This document shows, in pieces, positions 12,040-23,901 of a stretch of 64,000 nucleotides of DNA (positions within the stretch are counted from its first letter, which is position 1; each line of letters starts with the position of its first letter). Made by a program: the position numbers and the translations under genes. The DNA comes from Uranotaenia lowii. Taxonomy: Eukaryota > Arthropoda > Insecta > Diptera > Culicidae. The notes under the pieces were generated by a model. It was not told the origin of the DNA. It did not search any database and saw only the letters and a list, made by a program, of their open reading frames with translations. The DNA is taken from assembly GCF_029784155.1 (NCBI RefSeq), contig NC_073691.1, forward strand, positions 140,732,433-140,796,432, in the 5' to 3' direction.

Positions 12040-12737
12040 TTAATCAATAAACCGAGAAAATTTAGAATTTAAATGTTTCTTTAATAGGAAATATTTTCCA
12101 TAAAGGATCAATTCCATAATGAAAATCCAGTTGACGGTTTTCCAAATGATTTGAGTTATTTTGCATTAAACAAAACTTAGTAAATTGACTCAAATTCTAC
12201 TTTATATTTGTGATTCTGAAATTGAACTTTGAAACTGTTTCCGAATATCTAAACGATTTCTGAAATCTATTACATATTTAAAATCGGTTGTGCTGATTTA
12301 ATCTTAATTATTTTTTTCAATTATTTATTTTTAATCTGTATTGTGAATATGAATTGATATTTAAACTTCAAATGATGAATCTGAATCTGAGTTTTCGTCG
12401 CTTAGAAGCTTTAAATGTTTAAGATTGAAGTTTAAGAACTTCGAATTTGATTATAAAACCAAATTCTTCTTTTCTTTATATTCGGAAAACTATTATCGAA
12501 ATATAGAAAATGCATATGGTTTTCGATAAACATGATTAAAATGATATGATATGAGCAGCTTTTCATTCCGACTTTTTTATGATTATTCGAACTGAAAATC
12601 AAGAATCCTAAACTTGATACAGAATCAAAAATAAGAGAATATGTAGGAATAAAATTTTGATTATGGGAATATGGAACCAGAACCTCCAAAATAGGTTTAA
12701 TTTAAAATTAAATATTCACACCTGAATTTCTATGATA

Positions 12738-13159
12738 AGGTTACCAGATTGCCCGGTTTTAACCGGGTTGGCCCGTATATTTACCATTAAATTTGGGAAA
12801 AAATCCGGTCCGACACGTTTTCCCGGATTTCATTGGAGAAGTCCGAATTATGCCCGGGTTTGTTTTCTTTCTCATTCTTAAATCAAACTAAAAAAAAAAA
12901 CAAATTGTGTTTCAAATTTTTTTATTAATTATGCATCCAAAATTTTTGGAGCAAGTTTCAAAAAAATAATCATGAAAGGTTTTTTCAAATTCTTTCTTAA
13001 TTTTGTATGAGAAATTCCTAACTTTTATCCCAAATTGCCCGGTATTGCCTTGATTTTAGTCAACAATTTTGAAATCAAATACCCGGATCTGCCGGGTTTT
13101 TAAATAAAACAGCCCGGATTTGTCGGGCCCGGAGACTTGCTGAAAAATTTTTGACAACC
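12738..13159 (+). repeat. CCGG-rich GTTGCCAG repeat, copy C1
   Basis: It starts AGGTTACCAGATTGCCCGG and ends TTTTTGACAACC, with several CCGGGTT/CCCGGAT motifs between. The related hAT-interior fragment near 36.98-37.10 kb lacks this block between its GGAAACAGAAC and GAAAAACTGTAGCAG stretches, which supports C1 being an insertion. Five other full or partial copies occur in the window. Confidence 0.7.
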
Positions 13160-14199
13160 ATATTCTCTGAACAAGTGAGAAAATTTTGAAAAACTATAGC
13201 AGAATTTTAAACTTGGGATGGGTTTTTGAGGTTTTGGCGTTAGTTTTCAGTCTAGATGGTTACTCTTGAATATCTTTGCTCTATTGTCATAAATTGATTA
13301 TAAATTTAAAATTTTGAGTGTAAAGTAGAATCCCTCACTTGCTTTTTTGGACCTTCATGGGGGGGGGGGGGGGGTTTAACCCCCAAAACCCCCCCCCCCC
13401 CCGTTCCTACGGCCATGTTCAAGGTAGTATAGATTGTTTGGCCCTGCAAGCTGATATCGCTAGGCTTGAAAGTAGTGAATTTTACCCGCTCACGAAACAT
13501 CGTCAATTTTGACTACCGCCTATCTGAAGGTTATCTGGAAAACGTACAGTCCATATCAGATCTCGGAGTAAAGATTGATAACAGGCTCATATTTGCTGAA
13601 CACATTGCAATTACTTCCGCAGAAGGTTTTTCGGCATTAGGATTTCTTCGTCGAAATACCGAGGATTTTGACGACATCCATACGTTGAAAGCTGCTTACT
13701 GCGTATCAGTATGAAGCATTATGTAATACGCTGCTCAGATATGGGCTTCTTTTCAGAGCACACAGTGTTACCGTCTTGAACGAGTTCAACGAAGTTTTAT
13801 GAGGTATGCTTTACGACGCCTTCCCTGGACTGAACCGCTTCGTCTTCCGTTTTACAAACAAAGATGCGCCCTTGTAAATCTGGCCACGGTTGAAAAACGT
13901 TGTACCGAACTTCAGCAAACTTTTACTTTTGACACCCTGACTCATCGTGCGGAATCCTCTTACATATTCCAGGGTGTCAATTTATACGTTTCCACGAGGA
14001 CACTCTGACAACGTCAGTTTCTCTGGATACCTTACTGAGTATGGTCGAAACCACCCAATAGACAAATGCTGTGAACGTTTCAATGTAGTGTACCATCTGT
14101 TTAATTTCAATGTGTGTAAGCGTAAATTTAAACTAGACATAAGTGTATGGTAATTCCTTATCCAAAGACCAAGTAATAAATAAATTAAATTTTTCAGTC

Positions 14200-16522
14200 A
14201 CATTGAAAAAAAAAAGTTTCATATATTAAGTTGCCTTAAGGATTAAAAATCCTTATGGCCCGCGGGCCAAATCGTTTTTGAATATTTAACACCCCCAAAT
14301 TTTTGTGAAATTTTCATAAAGAAATACGCATTCTGCTGTCCGCTGGCTTCATAATAAGTTTTTTTTTGGAAAATATCTTTGCCACCCATGCTTTATTTAG
14401 ACTAAAATCGCTGTATCTCCCTCAAGTGTTAACTGACTTGTATAAAATTTTCAGTTTTGGAGTCGTTCAAAATCTATGGTCATATTAGAAGATGTTTTTC
14501 ACCATTTAGTTACAAAGAAAAATATTGAATAAAAATATACGCCAGGAAAAAAGACAGTCGTTTTAAAAAATTAACAAATTTTAGTTGCGACTCGAGATCA
14601 CATAAGGATTTAAATTGTGAGCTACGCTAAACTTCAACGATATGAACCCTCCCAACTCAAAGAGAAAAAAATATGAAAGCTTACATCTTAAGTGGTTCTA
14701 AGTTTAACAAGTTCCCATTAAGTTGGATGTATAACGTAACTTAAGCAATGGCTGTGATCCAATAAAATGTTGAAAACCGATCTACGCGTAATCAAAATTA
14801 TCCAATTTATGCCGATACATATAGGTCAGTTCAAGAATAATTCGAGCAAAAAAAAAGCAAAAGTCAATTTAAAAGTAATTGCCATGCATCTGCTTCGGAA
14901 AGACCGCAATCCGCATAACACCAGATTGCGTCAAGATGACCAACTGACGACGACGGACGAAGAAGGCTAATGTTCCAACTCCTCCAAACAGTTGTTCGCG
15001 TGATTAGAACGTGTTACCGCGCGGTGGTAAGATTGCAAATCACCTGCACATGTTTGCATCGGAGCTGAATCTACTAGTATGTAATTGGAAAGCGCGTACC
15101 CATTTAGCCATGATCTATATTTCGCGGGAGCGAATCGCGAATCGCTGGTTCTAGCCAAGTGGATGAGGAGCTGCAGTTATTACGCTAATCCAACCGATAC
15201 GGAGCTATCCGTCGATTTATCCCATCTATCCACACATGTTTATGTTTTTTTTTCAGAGGTGGTCCAAGCCCACATTTCAACACTATCTGTGGTGCGGATT
15301 TTAATGAACAATCGATTAGACCAACTCCCTCCGGTAGATGTGTAAATAGTAGTACGGCTACTTTTCGGAATTAAGGTCGGAGTTGTTATCGTTGGTAACG
15401 ATCTAATTTCTACCTCCCCGTATGAAAGATTATGATTAAGGCTATAGCTATTCTTTGGTTTTGCGCTCGGTGTGGTAGCTTAGCTCTCTCTCCATGTGTT
15501 CTAATTGATCGTGTATCGGTAACCGTTCGTTCCCGGGAAGGCCGTAACTCGATATGGCAATTAAGAAATGAGCTGGCGCTGCCTAACCTGAGGATGGGAT
15601 GGTTGGATTACGATAAGCGGTTGATCCTAAATGCTTGCGTTGGATCGGTTGATCCCCACTTTTCCGCTTGCGGAGAGCTGGAACGAGTGTTGAAAACGTG
15701 TCTTTCTTTAAATTCCGCAAGCGTCAGTTTCAGGAATTTACGGTCCACGGATCTGAGATGTTGTTCGAGATAGCATTGAAACCTCCGGTTGCCAAGGGGT
15801 TTGGATGTACCATTTAGCTTTTTTTTGCGTGTCTTTGATGGTTTATTTGTTTTCACCTTGCCCAAGGTGAAGAATCGAGAAAGGGTCTTTCCCAAAAGCG
15901 CAAAAAATACACCAAATAGCATCAAAGATTTCACAATGACCGCGTATGGAGCCCTGTGGGAACTAGAACACGTGCAAGGCAGACGGTCAATTCAATGGGC
16001 AATTCCAAGGTGGGGGCGAGGAGTGAAAACTTTCATTAACTTCGGGACTTTAACACCGAGAGAGCTGTACCGATGTTTGCGCTGCTGTGAGTTCCTCAAC
16101 CGTGCAAAGGGTAATTTATTTCTTTCCGTTTTCACGCGATCTCTTGCCGGAGCCCCGCCATTCGTTCGGAGGGTGTCGCGTGACGCGATCGGGGAGGTGC
16201 CATAGAGCAGCCAATTCGTTGCCCAAAGACCTTTCCAGCAAACGGCAAACACCCCACGGGAAAGTGAATTCGAACAGGCTGTGGTTTCGTTTTCGTTCCC
16301 CAAATGCGCTGCAATGTCCGAGTGCTGTTAAGCAGTTTGTACTAATTTGATGGGTTCTCTATTCACCCATGGCCCTCATCGGTCTCGGTGTGGTTGCCGT
16401 TGTTGACCTCTGTCCGCTAGAAACGCCTCTACGGTTAACGAATCAATGGCCGAAAAATCACTCAATCTAAGGTGGCTTATTTTCCCATGACCGAACATCG
16501 CCACATAAACACCCGGGGAGAT
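14200..16522. other. No recognisable gene
   Basis: 14.2-14.8 kb is AT-rich. 14.9-16.5 kb is GC-richer, apparently unique sequence. Several ORFs of 60-138 codons overlap on both strands (for example 15432-15773 and 15789-16205), but none shows a family motif or convincing splice sites. It could be host intergenic or intronic DNA. Confidence 0.45.
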
Positions 16523-16717
16523 GGGCTTGTGATATAGCTCAGTTGGCAAGTCTGTTGTCTCCTGAGCCGATGTCCGCGAGTTCGAGCCCAAGAGTAAATA
16601 TCGAACACAGTTGTACCGGATAAGTTTTTCAATAGTGATCCGCCAACTGTAACGTTGATAAAGTCACGAATGCCATAAAAATGGTAAAACGACTATAATC
16701 GAAACAAAAAAAAAAAA
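16523..16717 (+). mobile_element. tRNA-derived SINE, copy 1
   Basis: The head is tRNA-like, with an A box TAGCTCAGTTGG (16535-16546) and B box GAGTTCGAGCCC (16578-16589), the internal RNA polymerase III promoter. A non-tRNA body follows (ATCGAACACAGTTGTACC, CCGCCAACTGTAAC) and an A-run ends at 16717. A related copy on the opposite strand at 63471-63609 shares head and body, which shows a dispersed SINE, not a functional tRNA gene. I could not define a target duplication. Confidence 0.8.
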
Positions 16718-17386
16718 CCCAGGGATATGCTAGAAAAGGAAAATCTTCCTCGCGCTGCTGGATTAAATTATTGTTAATGGTTCAAATTAACTGGTACACA
16801 CACAGTACAGATTTAGTTACATCGAACTGGTATAAATTTCCCCTTTAGTAGTCCATTCATCCCCATTAAGGCCATTTGTAAGAATTATTTCATTAAAGCC
16901 CCCAACGGGCTCAGCAGCATGTTTACAAACAAACTTAGTCCGGGTGTAATGAGGTGTCATTTGTTCTTAGTTAGCAAACAACATCGATGGTTTAATTTGC
17001 CTGCGTAGGAAATTTGCGGCGGCAAACAACGCTCACAAACTGTGTCATTGGGTCGAACGGGTTCGTCGCTTGACTCCGGCGAGTGAGTTGAGCCAGTTAG
17101 GGTTAGTTCAGCTCTCGCTCTCTGAGCTGAGTGATGGTTTTATTGAACTGGCCGATTATGGAGTGTGTCTTTCCTTTTTTTTCTCCGCTTTGGAGCAGGA
17201 AAGCCACCGATATAGTAAATTCTTGTTTCTTTAACCCCGTTACATTAAATACCATCAGTCTAGCATCAGCTCAAGTAAGGTGAAGATTCTTTCGATTGAC
17301 GTCAATTTTGAGATCCTATTTTAATGTTGGACGCTCAGCTTTCGACAAACGCTTTCCCAGATGGAATTTTAAATGGGAAATCACTA
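16718..17386. other. No gene seen
   Basis: Unique-looking sequence between the SINE and the TA-flanked MITE. I see no RNA gene or protein motif. Confidence 0.4.
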
Positions 17387-18303
17387 GGGGAGAGTGGGGT
17401 AACGTGGACCATGGGGAAACGTGGGCCTAAAAATTCCAATCCAACTGTCATTGTTGCCTTTTGCGTAAGCATGTTTTTCTATATGTTGTTGACTTATGGA
17501 CGCATCATATGCTTCTTTTATTTAACTAGCCTGGAAAAATGTACTTACGTAATTAAACAAGCACCCGCAAAATTGCATCCGTGGGAGACCTAAAGTACAT
17601 AACAAAAATATGCTCATACGCTTATGATCTTAGTTTTGTTTTAGTGTGTTCTTTCACGTGGAAGAGGAATTTTTGATGAAACATCAATAAGTCACACAAA
17701 CGCAACCAATTTGCTAATCATGGCTTGTGGGGAATCGTGGGCCACATTTTTTGGAGTATCATGAGTCACCTTTATTTTAGTGTTTTTATACACATTCAGA
17801 ACTAAAAATACGTTATAACTGTATGTAAAATTTTCTTACGCCAAATTAAGAGTTATGAAAAATGTTTTGTTCATCTTTTCTAATGCGTTACAGACGAACT
17901 TATATCCAATATATGGAATTTTGCCGGAACATTCGCAAGCAAGGTTTAAGGAACTATTCGATCATACACAACTCTCTTTTTTATTTCCTCATCTGAAATT
18001 GCTTTAAAATAACTAAATGAATTATGAAATTTCAGTTTTGGGTCAAGTCTTACTCTTTGCATGTTATCTAGTCAATTTGGATTTGGTGGCCCACGTTTTC
18101 CAACAGTTTTTAAAATAAAAAAAATACTTTTAAAAACAGTCAGAACTCAGAAAATTAATGTATTTAAAAAATAATAGAAAATGCCAAATGATGCCTTCAA
18201 AATGTAGAAAACCTTCCCATTTATTTTTTTTTAATTTTATCTTTTAAAATAAAGAAGTTATAAACCAAAGAAAAAAAGTGGCCCATGATACCCCACTCTA
18301 TCC
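17387..18303. mobile_element. TA-flanked MITE with GTGGGGTA termini
   Basis: Left terminus GGGGAGAGTGGGGTAACGTGG is mirrored on the right by CCATGATACCCCACTCTATCC, with TA on each outer side (17385-17386 and 18304-18305). The internal phrase GTGGCCCACGTTTTCC repeats the theme. Length is about 917 bp with no transposase. TA duplication suggests Tc1/mariner-type mobilisation, but superfamily is uncertain. Confidence 0.65.
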
Positions 18304-19009
18304 TACTGTTAACTTGAAAATTTTAATAGATGTCTGTCAATGCTGAGCGTTACCACAGTCCATCTTTGTTGTGCATGTAAAGTTTCGCTTTAATATGTTC
18401 TTCCATTCATATTTTTGGACTCCATTAGAAAATCCATAGAGCAAGGTCATCCGGGCCCCCCGAGTTATAAAATCATTACTATAATCATACCAAGTACTAG
18501 ATATCTAAGAAACGGAACAGAAACAAAAAAAATCGGAATTAAAACGTAAAATATAACAGCTAAGGGGGCCCCTTGAAATAATTTCGCGAATAGTTTCACT
18601 CGAATATAAGCTAAGGAAGCCCCTTGAGTGAGTATTGCAGAATTTTTCCCGCATTTATGAAGGCTGAATCAATCAGGATATTTTTTCTGCAAAACTTAGT
18701 AAAATCTGAACGTATGATTAATTTTTTTTTTCAACAAAATTTGGAAAAATCCAGGCAGAATTCAGTGATAATTCGAAAAAATTATCCGAAATTAAATGAG
18801 GGATAATACCTTCTACAAAGTTCATTATTTTTTTATTGCAACACTTCAGCGACGCTAAAATCGTGTTCCAAACTTCCGAAAATTTTGTCCAACCTGTGTT
18901 ATCTGTTTTTTTTTCCTGTGCATAAATCCAGGATAATAAGGATTTGTTTTTTTTTTCAATATTATGGCAACCAGCCAGCCCGTAGTTTGCTTTACTTGAT
19001 CACTTTACT

Positions 19010-21844
19010 CAGGGCTGGTAGCGAGTCACTTTTTAGTGACTTGGTCACTTTTTTTGGGTCAGTCACTAAAAAGTCACTTTTTTCATCATTTGGGCACTAA
19101 AGTCACTATTTTCCGAAAAATGGTCACTTTTATCACCAAAAGTCACTTTTTTCACCGATATCAAACCAATGAAAGAGTAATTTGAATTGCGCGTGTTAAT
19201 ATTGAGGGTAGTAACGGTAAATTACTTGATCAGTCAGTCAGAAATTTTTTTCGCCTCCGGCGGAATTTCGGCATGAATCACCCTTGGCTTGAGACATTTC
19301 GATCTACGACATTATTTGACTTTCGTGAATTGAAACTAACTTTGATTGTAGATTATAGTTTTTAGTTTAATCAACCTTTTGTATTGGAACTCAAAACTTG
19401 ATATATAAAAACCCTATCTCGTCATTAGTTAGAATGGGTTTTTATTAAGAAGTGTAACTAAGATTGAGATTGAAACGAACCATTTTTTTATGAAAAAAAA
19501 ATCTTTTATGTCATAACAAATGTTATGATGATATGAAATATTCTTTAAAAAACAATTTCAGACAAAATTTTATTTCGTGTTTTTTGTTCTTCTAAATACT
19601 TGAAAAAAGGGTTGTAAAAATTTACACAAGGCTACAAAAATTACATTTTTTTAGGTGCAATGAATTTAAACGGTATTTTCAACTAATTTGGGTTCCCCGA
19701 ATCTAAATATGTATGCAATATTTCTATCAGCTTTTATATTTATTATTATTTATTTCGTCTTTGGTTTAATTACCGTACAGACTGGTGACTTAAAAACTAG
19801 GAAATTCTTCTTAAGCCTATTTTAAAACGACGTTTGCACATATTTAAATTGAACAAATTATACACTAAATTAAAAAGTTCACAACACTTGTCAATAGGGT
19901 GGGTTTGGCCATAGGCAGTACGGTGGTGAGGAATTGAAAGAAACTGACGTTGTCGAAGTGTTCTCGTTGGTACATAAATGTTAACACGTTGTAGAATGTA
20001 AGCACAGTCAATACGGTTGGTCAATGTGTCGAATATAAAACCTTGCTGCAGTTCGACGCGCCGCTTTTCGAGTGAGGTTAGGCATATCAGAGCACACCTT
20101 TCCTCGTACGGTGGGTTTGTTATTGAAATGAAAATAATTTAAAATCTTTAGAGAAGTTTCTGCACTTTCTTTTTACAAAAACTCAAATCAAAAACATATT
20201 ATTTAGAAATAAAAGTTTTATATGAATTAATGAGCTTTAAATAGAATCAAGTTTTTTTTACACTTTCTGCTGTGATGTCACAAATACTTGTAATGACATT
20301 TTTCCATAATCAGTTATCTATCAATTTTACTAGTAATAAACTCTTCATTACCAAAACTAAATGGCCGAATTTAACAAAATTTCTAGTTGAGGACACTATT
20401 TACCAAATCAATAATTGAAAAAATAAGCACCAAAATGGTTATGATGAAACATGTTTATTGAAAAAACTCTTCCTGAAATGTTTTTAAAAACTAATCTTTT
20501 TTATTTCCATATTTTTTTTCAATTTTTTAAATAAATCTACCGAATTTCATTGTACAGTTTTTTTTTCAATTTTATAATCAACTCGCCGGATTTTTTTTTA
20601 ATCAAACTTTTTAAATTTTTAAGACATATTTTTAACAATTGTTTCCTTGTTTTTAAATTCCAAATTTTCGTGTTCTTCAACCATAAGTCTTTAACTCCAA
20701 ATTTTAAATAAAAAAACATAATTTAAACCTTCTGTTCTATCAGGACCCAATATTTTAATCAAAAGAGACAAAATGCTCAGAGCTTGTAATTCAAAGCTTA
20801 AAACCTGCGATTGAAACTTTAAAAACTTTTTATTAATATTTTTTATATGAAATCATATTTTTGGATCGATCATGATTTTTAAATTAATCTAAAAAGTTTG
20901 AAAAATTGTTCTAAGTAGCACCTTTCAAAACAAATTTTGATACGCAGTGTTAATAACAAAAGTTTTGAACTCATTATTTTTAATTTTTTATCAGTTTTTA
21001 TCATTCACATAATTACTCATTTTCTAACATTTCTTTGTCAGTGTAGTTGAACATGGAGGATTTTACTTTATTAAAGGTTTTATGTCTGGCTTCTATAACT
21101 GGCACTTTTAAAATAATTATAAATATATTCTTCTTTTTATAAAATTAAATTAAAACATCAAACATTGAATAAATTCTGTTCAAAATTCATTTCTTATTCA
21201 GTAATCGGTAATTTACATTTTAAATCGTGATTAAATATTTTTTGTTCAAATTAAAAAATTACAGCGGAATTTCTCACTAAACTTCCAGTTAAAAATGAGG
21301 AAAAGAATTCCAAATTTAGATGAATAAAAATTAACAATTATTATCATTTTCCTAACATCTATTCATGGTAAGGTTTGTACAAGATTTGACCTTTGTTTTT
21401 GAATTCAGATATTTTTTAATTTTAAATTTGCTAAGAAATTCTTTTGAAACTAATTTATTTCTTACTTTCTTGACTTATCGAAAATTTGAAACATTCATTG
21501 TAATATGTTCCCAAAATTTTGTTTATCAGTCATTTTTTTAGTTTTTGTGTTGAACATCAGTGACAAATGGTGTAAGAAAACCCTTTCCTTTTCAATTGTT
21601 TTTTTTTTTGGTATTGTTATTAATTTTATCTAAATTTGAATTTTGAAACCCCCCCCCCCCCCGGAAGGGTCCATCGCACGGGCCTCACTGGTCACATTTT
21701 TTGTACTTCAAAGTTATTTTTTCGTTCTACATAGTCACTATTTGGTCACTTTTTTTGGTCCTCAAAGTCACTATTTGGTCACTTTTTTCAAATTTTGGTC
21801 ACTAAAGTCCCTACTATTTCATTGTCAAACCGCTACCAGCCCTG
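19010..21844. mobile_element. hAT-like element with AGTCACTTTTT subterminal repeats
   Basis: The left end is CAGGGCTGGTAGCGAGTCAC and the right end is its partial complement CGCTACCAGCCCTG. The heptamer CTTTACT directly abuts both outer ends. Subterminal regions contain many copies of AGTCAC/GTGACT next to T-runs in both orientations (19025-19150 and 21685-21810), as expected for transposase-binding sites in hAT elements. The interior has a LINE 3' fragment, long AT-rich stretches, and a C-run at 21649-21662. No transposase is visible. Confidence 0.7.
19738..20115 (-). mobile_element. LINE 3' fragment (Jockey/I-like), minus strand
   Basis: The minus strand encodes the LINE C-terminal region with motifs CALICLTSLEKRR, YILQRVNIYVPTRTLRQ and HPIDKCCELFNLVYNLFN. 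It then runs into a tail of AATAAATAATAATAAATA. The same motifs end the element at 9100-14190, so both belong to one clade. The copy starts abruptly at about 20115, a typical 5' truncation. It lies inside the hAT-like element at 19010-21844. Confidence 0.85.
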
Positions 21845-22702
21845 CTTTACTTTGAAAATCCGTGTAAGCCCGAAAAAAATCAATATCTTGAATGTCTACC
21901 CACAATAAATAAAACATCACGTTCTTTTATTTATTGAATAGATGATACATTTTAAGGGGTTCCCAGTGAATGAAGCATTATGTTTTTAATATGAAATATT
22001 TTCTCAACAGTGAAAAAAAAATAAGGCTTTCACGGCGATTGGCATTACTTTTTATTAGCTTAGTCGAGATTTGAACAAATTACAGTACCTAATTATCAAT
22101 TTTTGAATGAAGACTTGCAGCACAAAATAGGTAGGACAAAGAAAAACTTCTCCCATTATGATAAAACTCGAATGTCTTGCACAATTGCAAAGTATTTAAA
22201 TTGCTTTAAGTTTAAAGACTTAAAAAATTTATTCCTGAATTTTATCTGGACAATATCAGAGCAAATTTCGAGTATTATTGAAATTCAAAAAAAAAATGAA
22301 GAACTCAAAGAAATTTGTTGAATGTTCATTCTAATTTATATCTTAGAATAGAAATCCAAATATAAACATTTCCATCTGAAGTTTTCTACTATTGATTCTG
22401 ACGAGCTTTTATCTTGAAATTGTTCTTCCTGCAGTAAATATCCTGAATCCAGCATATCGTTTTCCAATTGATAATTCTCAAATTGTTTTCAATACAAATA
22501 GAGATTCAGTTTATCGTCATTTTCTTGTCTTGTGTTACTTTTTTAGTTTCATGGTTTTCTACCCAGACAACCATTTGGTGGGTATTTCGAATTTGCAACA
22601 CAAATATACGTGTAAACATATCGTATATAATACAGCAAAACCAGTATATACGTATCACGGAGGCCATACAGGTACATTAGCACACATGTTCTCGATTTGG
22701 GT

Positions 22703-22872
22703 TGTATTGTCGTAATAAAATCATGCAATGTATTTAAATACGATAAAGAATATGCATGGACCGCACATGGTAGGTGCAAATATACGGATTGTCGTAATAA
22801 AACCATGCAATGCATTCAAATACGATACAGAATATGCATGAGCCGCATATTGTAGGTGCAGATATACGAAAA
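22703..22872. repeat. Tandem duplication, ~87-bp unit
   Basis: Two adjacent copies share TTGTCGTAATAAAA, CATGCAATG, AAATACGATA, AGAATATGCATG and GTAGGTGCA in the same order, with only point differences. It is a local duplication inside the degenerate hAT-like region. Confidence 0.75.
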
Positions 22873-23901
22873 TGAGTTTAAATGACATTCTATACGATAT
22901 AATCTGTAAAACAAAATACGACTTCTAACCTCATCTGATTTTTTAATAATTAATTAATATAAAAAAAAATATCCATCTTAGTATTTCTCTTTACTAGAAA
23001 ATATTAGTTACTGATAGAGTTATTAAATAAAATACGAATCGAATTTAGAAATTAACAGCTCTGATAAGAATTTTTAATTTCGATTAATTGGCATATTAAA
23101 AAAAAATTATTTGTAGGGGTCTCCTGAGAAAAATTGCCCCGGGCTTAATTCGGCCCTGCTATAAAGATATGATACAGTTTTTTAAGATAAAGAAAAATCG
23201 TTTATCGAATCAAAATGAAGTCTTACAAGCTTTGAAGACGATTCCCCACATCGACGTCTAAAAGACTACAACACCATAAATCATTGAATAAACAGTGAAT
23301 ATTGAGTTTTTACATCAATTGTTGGAGAAAAATGAGGTAGAAACATAAGGTTTACCGTTGAATGAAGTACATATTTCATTTTTGAGTGCAGTATTTTTTT
23401 TAACCTGTCCGCAACAGTTGACGTTTTCACCACAATAATATGGCGATTGCAGCTTGATTCATTATTGGGGATGAGTTCAGCATGCGTCACCATGGTTTAA
23501 ATCAAAATTAACATTTGAGTAGTAAACTGACGTGTCGATCACTCTTTTCCCCAGATATAAATATTTTAACTTGAAATAGTTTCTGTACAAAAAACTACTG
23601 ATCTCACATTTGACTATAAACTTCGATCAATTTTTAAAGCTTGAATTTTGATTTATTCTACGCTTCGCTACTAAAAAAAATATATATTATTTATCAAATT
23701 CCTCCAGTCTCTCTTAAAATTTCGTTGAAAGACGATTGTGTCAACTTATTTTTTATTGTTGCTTTGAAAATTGTAAAATTATGCCCTGAAATTTGATGGT
23801 CAATACTCTTGGTCTTGGTTCTTGGTTTCAATTTTATTTCTTTTTTTTTTTCAAATCCTGTTTTAACTTATAAATGAACTTATTATAAATTTTATCTTGA
23901 A

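Larger units (their letters stand above)
10745..13417. mobile_element. hAT-like non-autonomous element inserted in the LINE
   Basis: Left end CAGGGCCGTAGGAA and right end TTCCTACGGCCATG form near-matching terminal inverted repeats, each followed inward by a G or C homopolymer. The direct repeat TTCAAGGT flanks both sides (10737-10744 and 13418-13425). An 8-bp duplication and a CAGGG start are hallmarks of the hAT superfamily. Removing the element plus one duplication joins the LINE frame without a break (RRIQG to SIDCLALQ), which supports a single insertion. The interior is AT-rich with no transposase visible and itself carries two later insertions (11308-12039 and 12738-13159). Confidence 0.85.
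9100..14190 (+). mobile_element. Non-LTR retrotransposon (Jockey/I-like), degenerate, interrupted
   Basis: Plus-strand fragments follow the LINE order. The AP endonuclease shows SSNYNIYRCDRN and RGGGVLIAVK (about 9106-9190), VIVFGDYNLP (9308-9337) and a late VDHHHKPY. A linker reads HTWWNADLRRL and DPSSFWKHFNNR (9820-10040). Reverse transcriptase shows IYIDFAKAFDRVPRD (about 10449-10493), a variant of the VPQG box (GIPEGSHFGPLLF) and LLYADDLKLL (about 10702-10731). After an inserted element the frame resumes at 13426, and the C-terminal part reads RYALRRLPWTEPLRLPFYKQRC (first 20: RYALRRLPWTEPLRLPFYKQ) and PIDKCCERFN. A tail near AATAAATAAATT ends it by about 14190. Both catalytic Asp motifs survive, but stops and frameshifts break every domain, so it is inactive. 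Confidence 0.9.
18442..23158. mobile_element. Degenerate hAT-like element enclosing a second one
   Basis: Left end CAAGGTCATCCGGGCC and the complement of the right end, CAGGGCCGAATTAAGCCCGG, are imperfect inverted termini. The outer octamers CCATAGAG (18434-18441) and CTATAAAG (23159-23166) match at six of eight positions, as for an old hAT target duplication. The inside holds a better-preserved hAT-like element (19010-21844). No transposase frame survives. The outer assignment is inference from short diverged termini. Confidence 0.45.

Noticed and set aside
15432..16350. Cluster of overlapping ORFs as genes
   Set aside because: The frames overlap on both strands without motifs, which is usual for GC-richer non-coding DNA with few stop codons.
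16523..16717. Functional tRNA gene
   Set aside because: The A and B boxes are present, but no full cloverleaf is evident and a non-tRNA body with an A-tail follows. A second copy exists at 63471-63609, so it is a SINE.
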